Shown here: piece after piece, positions 1 to 5,821 of the stretch
Layout: the number at the start of each line of letters is the position of its first letter
How positions within the stretch are numbered: position 1 is the first letter of the stretch
Assembly (NCBI GenBank): GCA_014379885.1
Contig: JACMKW010000297.1
Span: forward strand, 1 to 5,821
Source of the DNA: Rhizobacter sp.
GTDB lineage: Bacteria; Pseudomonadota; Gammaproteobacteria; Burkholderiales; Burkholderiaceae
Length of the DNA: 5,821 bases
Direction of reading: 5' to 3'
Notes under the pieces: model-generated
The model's input: only the letters and a program-made list of their open reading frames with translations
Databases searched by the model: none
What the model was told of the DNA's origin: nothing
Position numbers and translations under genes: made by a program

Positions 1-401
1 AGCGAAGGCAGGGGCCCATAAAGGTGTACGACCCCGGTGTCGCTTCTGCTGACTTCAGCCCGGAAGGTTCTCAGTGCCCAGAGCCAGCGCCTTAGCGGGT
101 TGCGGGCCGGCGGGGTGACGACCACGTGCACCGACGCATGAATGCGAGGCAAAAAGCCGTTCAACGTCGGGTTGTTCACGAAGACGATGGTCTGTTCTAC
201 CTCGGCATCTGCCAGCGCTGAAGAAGCCGCAGCCAGAAAACTGAACAAGTCATCGGTCGCCAAGTCGACCAGGTGGACCACCTTGCCGGTGACGCCACCG
301 GCTGGCATGCGCTCGGGCGAGAAGAGCACCAGGCCGTTGGGCTTCGCATCCGGCAGTGGCGCAGACGAAGCGTTTGTTGAACGTTTGGGTTTGGTGATCA
401 C
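1..401 (-). CDS. Probable glycosyltransferase, N-terminal part (cut by left edge)
   Basis: The reading frame is open for 133 codons from a GTG at 401 to the window edge, with G/C-rich third positions like its neighbours. The start is chosen because the GTG shares four bases (GTGA, 398-401) with the stop of the sugar transferase, and a GGAG lies four bases upstream (406-409); this is the usual picture of translationally coupled genes. After a polar, low-complexity first 20 residues come short hydrophobic strands (GLVLFSPE at 23-30, KVVHLVDLA at 40-48, TIVFVNN at 71-77, VHVVVTPP at 91-98), then VVHLYGPLPS at 124-133. Alternating beta strands followed by a 'VVHLxG' motif resemble the N-terminal domain of GT-B (GT4-type) glycosyltransferases. 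That family call is tentative because the nucleotide-sugar binding half lies outside the window. Coupling to an initiating sugar transferase supports a role in polysaccharide assembly. Confidence 0.6.
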   Translation of the reverse strand, partial: MITKPKRSTNASSAPLPDAKPNGLVLFSPERMPAGGVTGKVVHLVDLATDDLFSFLAAASSALADAEVEQTIVFVNNPTLNGFLPRIHASVHVVVTPPARNPLRRWLWALRTFRAEVSRSDTGVVHLYGPLPS

Positions 402-1075
402 CGTGCTCCATCGCGTGACAACACGACGCCCACTGTCTTGAAGAGGATGTGAAGGTCCAGCAATATCGACCGTTGCTCCACATAGCTGCGGTCAAGTTCC
501 ACGCGCTCTTCATAACTTGTGTCGTTGCGGCCGCTCACTTGCCAAAGCCCGGTGATGCCGGGGCGCACACTGAGGTAATGCCAACGCACCCGCCCATAAC
601 GGGTCAGCTCAGTCACTGTGATGGGGCGGGGCCCCACGAGGACCATTTCTCCCCGCAATACGTTGAAGAGTTGGGGTAACTCGTCCAGGCTCGTGCGGCG
701 AAGAAAATGCCCCACCGGTGTGATCCGGGGGTCGTTGCTGAGCTTCTGATCACGCTGCCATTCTTCGCGTGCCTGGGCGTTCTCGCGCAACAGGTCGGCA
801 AGCATCTGCTCCGACTCGCGGTACATGGTGCGGAACTTCAGGCACCGGAAGAGCTTGCCGTTCAGGCCCACGCGGTAGTGCGCGAAGAAGATGGGCGCAC
901 CGTCTCGCTTCCACGTCAGCCAGGCGACGAGCAGCATCAAGGGGCTCAGGAGCACCAGCAGGATCAGCGCGGCCGACTGGTTCAGCAGCAAGGTGAGTTG
1001 TTGGACGACAGACGACTGCAACCCGGCCTGCTTGTTGAACCACAACGCTTCTGAAATGTATGACCCGACTTTCAC
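398..1075 (-). CDS. ExoY/WbaP-type undecaprenyl-phosphate sugar-1-phosphate transferase
   Basis: This membrane enzyme of the bacterial sugar transferase family (monotopic phosphoglycosyl transferases) moves a sugar-1-phosphate from a UDP-sugar to undecaprenyl phosphate, the first step of exopolysaccharide or O-antigen repeat assembly. In the 225-residue form chosen here, a hydrophobic helix spans about 35-55 and contains the Ser44-Pro45 break typical of the re-entrant helix. It is followed by KFRTM (80-84), SLDELPQL (129-136) with the catalytic Asp131-Glu132 pair, GPRP (148-151) and RPGITGLWQVSGRN (171-184). It has only the catalytic domain, like ExoY and PglC, and lacks the N-terminal four-helix/Rossmann part of WbaP or WcaJ. 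The start is the GTG at 1075, which has GGGAG five bases upstream; the frame also opens at a GTG at 1111, but that has no ribosome site and lies between the apparent -35 and -10 boxes. The stop overlaps the next gene by four bases. The sugar specificity cannot be read from the sequence. Confidence 0.93.
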   Translation of the reverse strand: MKVGSYISEALWFNKQAGLQSSVVQQLTLLLNQSAALILLVLLSPLMLLVAWLTWKRDGAPIFFAHYRVGLNGKLFRCLKFRTMYRESEQMLADLLRENAQAREEWQRDQKLSNDPRITPVGHFLRRTSLDELPQLFNVLRGEMVLVGPRPITVTELTRYGRVRWHYLSVRPGITGLWQVSGRNDTSYEERVELDRSYVEQRSILLDLHILFKTVGVVLSRDGAR

Positions 1076-1080
1076 AACAG

Positions 1081-1085
1081 CTCCC
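1081..1085 (-). promoter_or_regulatory. Ribosome binding site deciding the sugar transferase start
   Basis: On the minus strand GGGAG lies five bases before the GTG at 1075. No comparable site precedes the GTG at 1111, where the upstream bases read ATTGTTGCA. This favours the shorter, 225-residue protein. Confidence 0.6.
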
Positions 1086-1099
1086 AAAGTAATTCCAAT

Positions 1100-1128
1100 A
1101 TTATGCTGCACTGCAACAATTGAGCCAA
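1100..1128 (-). promoter_or_regulatory. Probable sigma70 promoter for the polysaccharide genes
   Basis: On the minus strand TTGGCT (1123-1128) and CATAAT (1100-1105) are separated by exactly 17 bases, close to the TTGACA/TATAAT consensus. The area is clearly more A/T-rich than its surroundings. Transcription would begin near 1093, leaving a leader of about 17 bases before the GTG at 1075 and excluding translation from the GTG at 1111. No experimental support. Confidence 0.5.
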
Positions 1129-1246
1129 ATCAGCCGCGCCCTGAAAACTGCGTGGTCCTGTACGCCGTTCTTCTGTAGGACAAGAGGCAGCTGCTCTCGC
1201 AAAAGGACTCGTTGGAATCGCAAGCCCGATCCGGGGCATGTAGCAA
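1112..1246. other. Gene-free boundary between rsxB and the sugar transferase
   Basis: No convincing coding sequence is visible on either strand. Just after the rsxB stop there is a short stem (CCCG/CGGG, 1225-1235, three-base loop) with no T tract close behind it, so at most a weak terminator. A second small inverted repeat, GTCCT (1155-1159) and AGGAC (1177-1181), has no known role. The right part of the sugar transferase promoter lies at 1123-1128. Confidence 0.5.
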
Positions 1247-1879
1247 TCAACGTTCCAGCGTCGTGCCTGGGTTGGCGATGGCCTGTGAGGCTGCGCTGCG
1301 TGTGCCCTCGTCGGCGGGGGCATCGATCCGCAATCGAGACCCGGCTGAAGCCAGGCGTTCGTTGCGCTCGCGTTCTTCGCGCACGTCGCGAAAGGTGTGG
1401 AAGGCATAGCGCTCGCGGGCCTCGGCGGCTTGCGGCTCGCCCCAGGCTTGCCAGCCCGTGCGCGCACCGGTCGCGTTGACGAGGGAGATGCAATCGACCG
1501 GGCAAACCGGAATGCACAGCTCACAGCCAGTGCACAGTGGGTCAATCACGGTGTGCATGCGTTTGGGGCCACCGACGATGGCATCCACCGGGCATGCCGC
1601 AAGGCACAGCGTGCAGCCGATGCACCAAGCCTCGTCGATCACGGCGAGCTGGCGCGGGCCTTCATGGCCGTTGTCGGGGTTGAGCGGGATCACCGGCCGC
1701 CCGGTGATCCGAGCGAGGCGTTGGATGCCTTCGGCTCCGCCGGGTGGGCATTGATTGATCTCGGCCGCGCCTTCTGCCATGGCTTGTGCGTAGGCGTGGC
1801 AGTCGGGGTAGCCGCAACGCGTGCACTGCGTTTGAGGCAGTGCAGCGTTGAGGGTGTCGGACAGGTCAGGGTGGGTCAC
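1247..1879 (-). CDS. rsxB: RnfB/RsxB-like iron-sulfur protein, soluble stand-alone form
   Basis: This is an electron carrier related to the B subunit of Rnf/Rsx complexes, which pass electrons between ferredoxin or NAD(P)H and membrane or redox-sensor partners. The 210-residue protein has a four-cysteine Fe-S domain (C19, C22, C27, C44) and then two ferredoxin [4Fe-4S] motifs, CIGCTLCLAACP (C86, C89, C92, C96) and CTGCELCIPVCP (C116, C119, C122, C126); all ligands are intact. The N terminus goes straight into the Fe-S domain and lacks the hydrophobic anchor of true RnfB, so it should be cytosolic. The 75-residue tail is polar and charged. The start is a GTG nine bases after the phaZ stop, with no strong ribosome site, but MTHPDLSDTLNAALPQTQC fits the family's N terminus. 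No rsxA/C/D/G/E gene is in view. The partner and precise role are unknown; close spacing suggests co-transcription with phaZ. Confidence 0.9.
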   Translation of the reverse strand: MTHPDLSDTLNAALPQTQCTRCGYPDCHAYAQAMAEGAAEINQCPPGGAEGIQRLARITGRPVIPLNPDNGHEGPRQLAVIDEAWCIGCTLCLAACPVDAIVGGPKRMHTVIDPLCTGCELCIPVCPVDCISLVNATGARTGWQAWGEPQAAEARERYAFHTFRDVREERERNERLASAGSRLRIDAPADEGTRSAASQAIANPGTTLER

Positions 1880-1888
1880 CCCGGCAGC

Positions 1889-3232
1889 TTAGCGCGCCCG
1901 TTTGCGGGCTAGTGCGGCTTTCTTGGCTGCTGGCTTGGCTGCTGGCTTGGCTGCTGGCTTGGCTGCTTTGGCTGCTTTGGCTGCACGCGGGGCCGACTGG
2001 TGGCCGGCAATGAAGTCGCGCACTTCCGGGTAGACCAACTCGCGCCATCGGCGACCCGAGAAGATGCCGTAGTGGCCCGCGCCTTCCACGTCGTAGTGGA
2101 ACTGGCGTGACTTGGGGATGCCGGTGCACAGGTCGTGTGCGGCGCGCGTCTGGCCTGCGCCGGAGATGTCGTCCAGCTCGCCTTCGATGGTCAGCAGGGC
2201 CGAGGTGGTGATGTCTTGCGGGCGAACCAGCTGGCCATCGACTTCCCAGGTGCCGTTGACGAGCGCGAAATCCTGAAAGATCGTCTTGATGGTGTCGAGG
2301 TAGTACTCGGCCGGCATGTCGAGCACGGCGTTGTATTCGTCGTAGAAGGCACGGTGGAAATCCGCACTTTCATCTTCACCGCGCATCAAGTCCATGAAGT
2401 AGTCGTAGTGCGAATTCATGTGACGATCGGGGTTCATCGCGATGAAGCCGCTGTGCTGCAGGAAGCCCGGGTACACACGCCGCCCATTGCCGGGGTAGTT
2501 GACCGGCACGCGGTAGATCACGTTGTTCTCGAACCACTCGTAGCCCTTGTTCATCGCCAGGTTGTTGACCGCGGTGGGTGACTTGCGGGCGTCGATGGGG
2601 CCGCCCATCATCGTGAGCGTGCGCGGGGTGAAATCGCCGGCGCTGGCCATCAGCGAGACGGCCGCAAGCACCGGGACAGTGGGCTGGCACACCGAGATCA
2701 CATGCACCTCGGGGCCGATGTGGCGGATGAACTCCTGCACGTAGGCGATGTAGTCGTCCAGGTGGAAGGGGCCAGCTTCGATGGGCACCATGCGGGCGTC
2801 GGTCCAGTCGGTGATGAAGACCTTGTGGTCGACCAGCAGGTTGCGCACGGTTTCTCGCAGCAGCGTGGAATGGTGTCCTGACAGCGGCGCCACCACCAGC
2901 ACCGTGGGCTGCTCCTTCAACTTGGACAGCACCTTCGGGTTGTCGGTGAAGCGCTTGAAGCGCAACAGGCGGCAGAAAGGCTTGGTGATGGGTACCTGCT
3001 CTTGCACCGCCACATCAACACCTTCCACATTGACCGAATTGATGGCGAACTGGGGCTTTTCGTACTCCTTGGCCAGCCGGTGCATCAGGTCGAGCCCGGC
3101 AGACACGCGTTGTGCCATCGGCGTGTGTGTGAAGGGCGACAGCGGGTGGTTATAGAGCTTGGACGAGGCGCTGGCGAACTCCGAAAACGGGCTCATCAGT
3201 GCGCGCTGGGTTTCAAAGAGTTGATACAGCAT
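1889..3232 (-). CDS. phaZ: Intracellular poly(3-hydroxybutyrate) depolymerase
   Basis: This enzyme breaks down stored polyhydroxybutyrate granules in the cytoplasm, releasing carbon during starvation. The 447-residue product matches the Ralstonia PhaZ1 class, an alpha/beta hydrolase with cysteine as nucleophile. The nucleophile is Cys182 in SVCQPTVPVLA, the acid is Asp354 (or Asp355) in EGELDDISGAG, and the base is His387 in EGAGHYGIF. These sit one residue from the published Cys183/Asp355/His388 triad of the Ralstonia enzyme. There is no signal peptide, as expected for an intracellular form. The body ends near residue 410; residues 415-447 form a basic tail of AAK and AAKP units, making the protein about 28 residues longer than the roughly 419-residue Ralstonia enzyme. 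The ATG is well placed behind GAGGA (3239-3243) with six bases between. A promoter-like -10 box lies in the 186-base leader, and rsxB follows after nine bases. Confidence 0.96.
   Translation of the reverse strand: MLYQLFETQRALMSPFSEFASASSKLYNHPLSPFTHTPMAQRVSAGLDLMHRLAKEYEKPQFAINSVNVEGVDVAVQEQVPITKPFCRLLRFKRFTDNPKVLSKLKEQPTVLVVAPLSGHHSTLLRETVRNLLVDHKVFITDWTDARMVPIEAGPFHLDDYIAYVQEFIRHIGPEVHVISVCQPTVPVLAAVSLMASAGDFTPRTLTMMGGPIDARKSPTAVNNLAMNKGYEWFENNVIYRVPVNYPGNGRRVYPGFLQHSGFIAMNPDRHMNSHYDYFMDLMRGEDESADFHRAFYDEYNAVLDMPAEYYLDTIKTIFQDFALVNGTWEVDGQLVRPQDITTSALLTIEGELDDISGAGQTRAAHDLCTGIPKSRQFHYDVEGAGHYGIFSGRRWRELVYPEVRDFIAGHQSAPRAAKAAKAAKPAAKPAAKPAAKKAALARKRAR
1923..1984. repeat. In-frame tandem repeat encoding the Ala/Lys/Pro tail of phaZ
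   Basis: On the plus strand the 12-mer TTGGCTGCTGGC occurs three times without change (1923-1934, 1935-1946, 1947-1958). The 9-mer TTGGCTGCT follows twice (1959-1967, 1968-1976), then a partial copy TTGGCTGC (1977-1984). All units are multiples of three, so on the minus strand they read as AAKP and AAK units and can change number without shifting the frame. The near-identity of the copies at the DNA level points to recent expansion by slippage. Confidence 0.95.
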
Positions 3233-3268
3233 GAGATTTCCTCGTGAGACCTTGCGGTCTGGTCGCGA

Positions 3269-3317
3269 TGCACGATTGTGCGTCGCAGCATTCTAGGCAG
3301 CTGACCAGAATCGTGCA
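3269..3317. promoter_or_regulatory. Perfect 9-bp inverted repeat around the phaZ promoter, possible operator
   Basis: TGCACGATT at 3269-3277 is matched exactly by its reverse complement AATCGTGCA at 3309-3317. The arm centres are 40 bases apart, roughly four helical turns. One arm overlaps the expected -35 position and the other lies just after the likely transcription start, bracketing the -10 box. This layout would suit a dimeric repressor, but no regulator is identified. Confidence 0.4.
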
Positions 3318-3318
3318 G
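3290..3318 (-). promoter_or_regulatory. Putative phaZ-rsxB promoter
   Basis: On the minus strand TAGAAT (3290-3295) is a good -10 box. At a 17-base spacing the -35 hexamer is CTGCAC (3313-3318), which is poor and suggests a weak or activator-dependent promoter. Transcription would begin near 3283, giving a leader of about 50 bases before the phaZ ATG at 3232. Confidence 0.4.
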
Positions 3319-3341
3319 GCAGGCGCGCGGGTGAAAACCCC

Positions 3342-3363
3342 AAAAAGAGATGCGAATCGCACC
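3342..3363 (-). terminator. Possible intrinsic terminator after tyrB
   Basis: On the minus strand GGTGCG (3358-3363) pairs with CGCATC (3349-3354) across a three-base loop, with one G-U pair, and is followed by TCTTTTT. It lies about 55 bases after the tyrB stop and upstream of the phaZ promoter, where a terminator would be expected. The stem is short, so the call is uncertain. Confidence 0.4.
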
Positions 3364-3390
3364 CAATGCGTGCGTTCTCGGGTTTTCGGA

Positions 3391-3406
3391 TGTCGCGCTT
3401 GCGACA
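3391..3406. other. Short perfect hairpin just after the tyrB stop
   Basis: TGTCGC and GCGACA form a perfect six-base stem around a four-base loop, 12 bases after the tyrB stop on the minus strand. No T tract follows, so it is not a standard intrinsic terminator. It may protect the 3' end of the tyrB transcript or act together with the weak terminator further on. Confidence 0.4.
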
Positions 3407-3418
3407 CCATGGTGCGCT

Positions 3419-4618
3419 TCAGCTGACCTTGAGGATGGCGCTCACCACGGCATCGATGTTCTTGCTGTTGAGTGCGGCCACGCAGATGCGGCCCGAATCG
3501 ACACCGTAGATGCCGAACTCGCTGCGCAAGCGTTGCATCTGGTCTTTGTTCAGGCCGGAGTAGCTGAACATGCCCTTTTGCTGGGTGATGAAGCTCATGT
3601 CCTGCTTGACGCCTGCGGCCTTGAGCTTCTCAAGCAAGGCGGCGCGCATCTGCTTGATGCGAACGCGCATGCCGGCGAGTTCTTCTTCCCACATGGCCCG
3701 CAAGGCAGGGGTGTTGAGCACGGTGGCCACGACTTGCGCGCCATGGGTGGGTGGGTTGTAGTAGTTGGTGCGAATCACGATCTTGAGCTGGCTCAGCACG
3801 CGGGCCGCTTCATCCTTGCTCACGCATGCCACGCTGAGTGCGCCGACGCGCTCGCCGTAGAGCGAGAAGCTCTTGGAGAACGAGGTTGAGACGAAAAAAT
3901 CAAGGCCTGCGGCCATGAACTGCGCGATCACCGCGCCGTCTTCGGCGATGCCCTCGCCAAAGCCCTGGTAGGCCATGTCGAGGAAGGCCACCAGGTTCTG
4001 CGCCTTCACGGCCTGCACCACCTGCTCCCACTGGGCGGGCGTGATGTCGTAGCCGGTCGGGTTGTGGCAGCAGGCATGCAGCACGACGATGGTGCCAGCG
4101 GGGGCGCTGTTCAGCGCAGCCAGCATGCCGTCGAAGTTGACGCCGCGCTTGGCTGCGTCGTAGTAGGGGTAGGTATCGACCTGGAAGCCGGCGTTGGTGA
4201 AGAGCGCGCGGTGGTTTTCCCAGCTTGGGTCGCTGATCAGCACGGTGGCGTTAGGGTTCAGACGCTTCAGAAAATCGGCGCCGATCTTCAGGCCGCCGGT
4301 GCCACCGACGCCTTGCACGGTGGCGATGTGGCCTTCTTTCAGGGCCGCACTGTCAGCCCCGAACACCAGGCCTTGCACGGCCTTGTCGTAGGCCGCGATG
4401 CCGTCGATGGGCAAGTAGCCGCGCGGGGTGAGTTTTTCCATCATCTGCCGCTCTGCCTCTTGCACGCATTTGAGCAAGGGCAGCTTGCCGTTGTCGTCGT
4501 AGTAGACGCCGACGCCGAGGTTCACCTTGGCGGGGTTGGGGTCGGCGTTGAACTGTTCGTTGAGGCCCAGGATGGGGTCGCGGGGGGCCATTTCAACGGC
4601 AGCGAACAGCGATGTCAT
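3419..4618 (-). CDS. tyrB: Aromatic-amino-acid / aspartate aminotransferase (class I, PLP)
   Basis: This PLP enzyme exchanges amino groups between 2-oxoglutarate/glutamate and aromatic or dicarboxylic amino acids, the last step of tyrosine and phenylalanine synthesis, and also interconverts aspartate and oxaloacetate. The 399-residue length is normal for the family. The PLP lysine is Lys249 in [16 protein letters not shown], and that motif is closer to E. coli TyrB ([15 protein letters not shown]) than to AspC. Other conserved residues are in SDPSWENH (129-136), HACCHNPTG (181-189, Asn186 near the cofactor), FLDMAYQGF (212-220, Asp214 to the pyridine nitrogen and Tyr217), Arg257 (cofactor phosphate), and Arg377 in [10 protein letters not shown] (substrate carboxylate). 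The ATG follows AAGGA (4625-4629) by six bases. It is transcribed divergently from uvrB and appears to be a single-gene unit. Substrate preference between aromatic and acidic residues cannot be settled from sequence alone. Confidence 0.94.
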   Translation of the reverse strand: MTSLFAAVEMAPRDPILGLNEQFNADPNPAKVNLGVGVYYDDNGKLPLLKCVQEAERQMMEKLTPRGYLPIDGIAAYDKAVQGLVFGADSAALKEGHIATVQGVGGTGGLKIGADFLKRLNPNATVLISDPSWENHRALFTNAGFQVDTYPYYDAAKRGVNFDGMLAALNSAPAGTIVVLHACCHNPTGYDITPAQWEQVVQAVKAQNLVAFLDMAYQGFGEGIAEDGAVIAQFMAAGLDFFVSTSFSKSFSLYGERVGALSVACVSKDEAARVLSQLKIVIRTNYYNPPTHGAQVVATVLNTPALRAMWEEELAGMRVRIKQMRAALLEKLKAAGVKQDMSFITQQKGMFSYSGLNKDQMQRLRSEFGIYGVDSGRICVAALNSKNIDAVVSAILKVS

Positions 4619-4717
4619 GGACAGTCCTTGTCAGTAGAGAGGCAAGCGGATTTGGGCTACCCTGGATGTTTGCCCAGTGCGCCCCATTTGCGGGGAAACC
4701 CGGAGATTTTATCTGCC
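4619..4717. other. Divergent tyrB-uvrB intergenic region
   Basis: This 99-base gap must hold start signals for both genes, but I find no convincing complete sigma70 promoter on either strand. A TTGTCA (4629-4634) on the plus strand lacks a matching -10 box, and a TAAAAT on the minus strand near 4710 lacks a -35. In the uvrB leader CGGG-GAAA-CCCG (4691-4702) forms a four-base stem with a GNRA-type loop, ending in the first G of the GGAG ribosome site (4702-4705). Confidence 0.45.
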
Positions 4718-5821
4718 ATGGCCGACCTGTCCGATGCCCCTGCTGTTTCTGCCACCGAAGCGCCCGCCGAGGGTGTGTTCGTGAGTTTTCCCGATTCACC
4801 GTTCCAGCTCTTCCAGCCGTATCAACCGGCTGGTGATCAACCCACCGCGATTGCACAACTGGTGGAGGGTGTGAACGACGGTTTGACGTATCAAACCCTG
4901 TTAGGTGTGACCGGCTCGGGCAAGACCTTCACCATGGCCAACGTCATCGCTCAACTGGGCCGCCCGGCCATCGTGTTTGCGCCCAACAAGACGCTGGCGG
5001 CGCAGCTGTACAGCGAGTTCCGCGAGTTCTTCCCGAAGAACGCGGTCGAGTACTTCGTCAGCTACTACGACTATTACCAGCCCGAGGCCTATGTGCCGCA
5101 GCGCGATCTGTTCATCGAGAAAGACAGCTCCATCAACGAGCACATCGAGCAGATGCGCCTGAGTGCTACCAAGAGCCTGCTGGAACGGCGTGACGTGGTG
5201 ATCGTGGCAACCGTCTCGGCCATCTACGGCATCGGCAACCCGAGCGACTACCACCGCATGGTGATGACATTGCGTACCGGCGACAAGATGGGCCAGCGCG
5301 ACGTGATCGCACAGTTGATCCGCATGCAGTACCAGCGCAACGAGATGGATTTTTCACGCGGCACATTCCGCGTGCGCGGTGACACGATCGACGTGTTTCC
5401 GGCCGAGCATTCGGAGCTGGCGATCCGCATCGAGCTGTTCGACGACGAGGTCGAATCGCTGCAGTTGTTCGACCCGCTGACCGGCCGCATCCGCCAGAAG
5501 ATCCCGCGTTTCACCGTCTATCCGAGCAGCCATTACGTGACGCCTCGCGAGCGCGTCGTCGATGCGATCGCGACCATCAAGGACGAGTTGCGCGAACGGC
5601 TTGCCGAACTGGTAGCTGCTGGCAAGCTGGTCGAGGCGCAGCGCCTGGAGCAGCGCACCCGTTTCGACCTCGAGATGCTGCAGGAAGTCGGGCACTGCAA
5701 GGGCATCGAGAACTACACGCGTCACTTGTCGGGAGCGAACCCCGGCGACCCGCCGCCGACGCTGGTCGACTATCTGCCGCCCGACGCGCTGATGTTCCTC
5801 GACGAAAGCCATGTGCTGATC
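4718..5821 (+). CDS. uvrB: Excinuclease ABC subunit UvrB, N-terminal 368 residues (cut by right edge)
   Basis: UvrB is the damage-verifying helicase-like subunit of nucleotide excision repair: UvrA loads it on DNA, it checks the lesion, and it recruits UvrC for incision. The visible part has the Walker A motif GVTGSGKT (63-70, Lys69), [14 protein letters not shown] (88-101), the aromatic beta-hairpin region [18 protein letters not shown] (111-128), [13 protein letters not shown] (163-175) and helicase motif II DESH (362-365) right at the edge. About half of a normal UvrB of roughly 670-700 residues is present, with no frameshift. The first 28 residues, rich in Ala, Pro and acidic residues, precede the conserved [14 protein letters not shown] (29-42), so the protein has a short extension relative to E. 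coli. ATG 4718 is chosen as the only in-frame ATG before the conserved core; its GGAG (4702-4705) is 12 bases away, which is long. Confidence 0.97.
   Translation, partial: MADLSDAPAVSATEAPAEGVFVSFPDSPFQLFQPYQPAGDQPTAIAQLVEGVNDGLTYQTLLGVTGSGKTFTMANVIAQLGRPAIVFAPNKTLAAQLYSEFREFFPKNAVEYFVSYYDYYQPEAYVPQRDLFIEKDSSINEHIEQMRLSATKSLLERRDVVIVATVSAIYGIGNPSDYHRMVMTLRTGDKMGQRDVIAQLIRMQYQRNEMDFSRGTFRVRGDTIDVFPAEHSELAIRIELFDDEVESLQLFDPLTGRIRQKIPRFTVYPSSHYVTPRERVVDAIATIKDELRERLAELVAAGKLVEAQRLEQRTRFDLEMLQEVGHCKGIENYTRHLSGANPGDPPPTLVDYLPPDALMFLDESHVLI

Noticed and set aside
250..513. 87-codon minus-strand frame covering the sugar transferase end
   Set aside because: It overlaps two better frames; the GTGA-coupled frame starting at 401 is open to the edge and has natural strand patterns, while this one ends at 250.
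1155..1181. GTCCT/AGGAC inverted repeat as a terminator
   Set aside because: The stem is five base pairs with a long loop and no T tract on either strand.
1072..1545. Minus-strand 157- and 138-codon frames across the rsxB end and the following gap
   Set aside because: They overlap rsxB in other frames, are Arg/Ala/Pro-rich as shadow frames are, and have no family features.
1397..1912. 171-codon open frame on the plus strand
   Set aside because: Antisense to rsxB, which has complete ferredoxin motifs; the plus-strand protein is a low-complexity shadow.
2135..2581. 148-codon open frame on the plus strand
   Set aside because: Antisense to the catalytic part of phaZ; no ribosome site or motif supports it.
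3213..3410. 65-codon minus-strand frame in the tyrB-phaZ gap as a leader peptide
   Set aside because: It has no ribosome site, spans the terminator and promoter signals and runs past the phaZ start; the composition is not protein-like.
3350..3889. 179-codon open frame on the plus strand
   Set aside because: It lies antisense to tyrB, whose motifs and length are beyond doubt, and its protein shows no recognisable motif; it reflects the codon bias of the real gene.
4629..4634. TTGTCA as the uvrB -35 box
   Set aside because: It matches five of six consensus bases, but no acceptable -10 hexamer occurs 16-18 bases downstream.
4662..4677. LexA (SOS) box before uvrB
   Set aside because: CTG and CAG are ten bases apart as in a LexA site, but the flanking T and A of the consensus CTGT...ACAG are missing on both sides and the core is not A/T-rich; too weak to call.

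Overview
The window looks like part of a chromosome from a GC-rich betaproteobacterium, most likely order Burkholderiales. The reasons are the gene families and their close fit to that group: a Cys-type intracellular PHB depolymerase of the Ralstonia PhaZ1 kind, a stand-alone RsxB-type ferredoxin without a membrane anchor, and a TyrB-like aminotransferase divergent from uvrB. Third codon positions are strongly G/C. This placement is inference from reading alone; no database was searched.

Layout from left to right. Positions 1-401 (minus) hold the first 133 codons of a protein that runs off the left edge, probably a glycosyltransferase. It overlaps by 4 bases the end of an ExoY/WbaP-type sugar-1-phosphate transferase (398-1075, minus) that would start building a polysaccharide on a lipid carrier. 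These two genes look like the head of an exopolysaccharide operon that continues to the left, with a good sigma70-type promoter at 1100-1128. Positions 1112-1246 form a gene-free boundary. Then come rsxB (1247-1879, minus) and phaZ (1889-3232, minus), 9 bases apart and probably co-transcribed with phaZ first. The phaZ leader carries a TAGAAT -10 box inside a perfect 9-bp inverted repeat. Next is tyrB (3419-4618, minus) with a plausible terminator after it. Across a 99-base divergent gap, uvrB (4718 onward, plus) runs off the right edge at its DESH helicase motif.

The genes are mostly housekeeping: carbon-store mobilisation (phaZ), electron transfer (rsxB), amino-acid transamination (tyrB) and nucleotide excision repair (uvrB), next to the start of a polysaccharide cluster. 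I see no mobile element, CRISPR array, tRNA or rRNA, and no clear case for a wholly new system. The points most worth a second look are the histone-like Ala/Lys/Pro tail on the PHB depolymerase, encoded by an in-frame tandem repeat; the inverted repeat around the phaZ promoter; the start of the sugar transferase; and the orphan, soluble form of RsxB.
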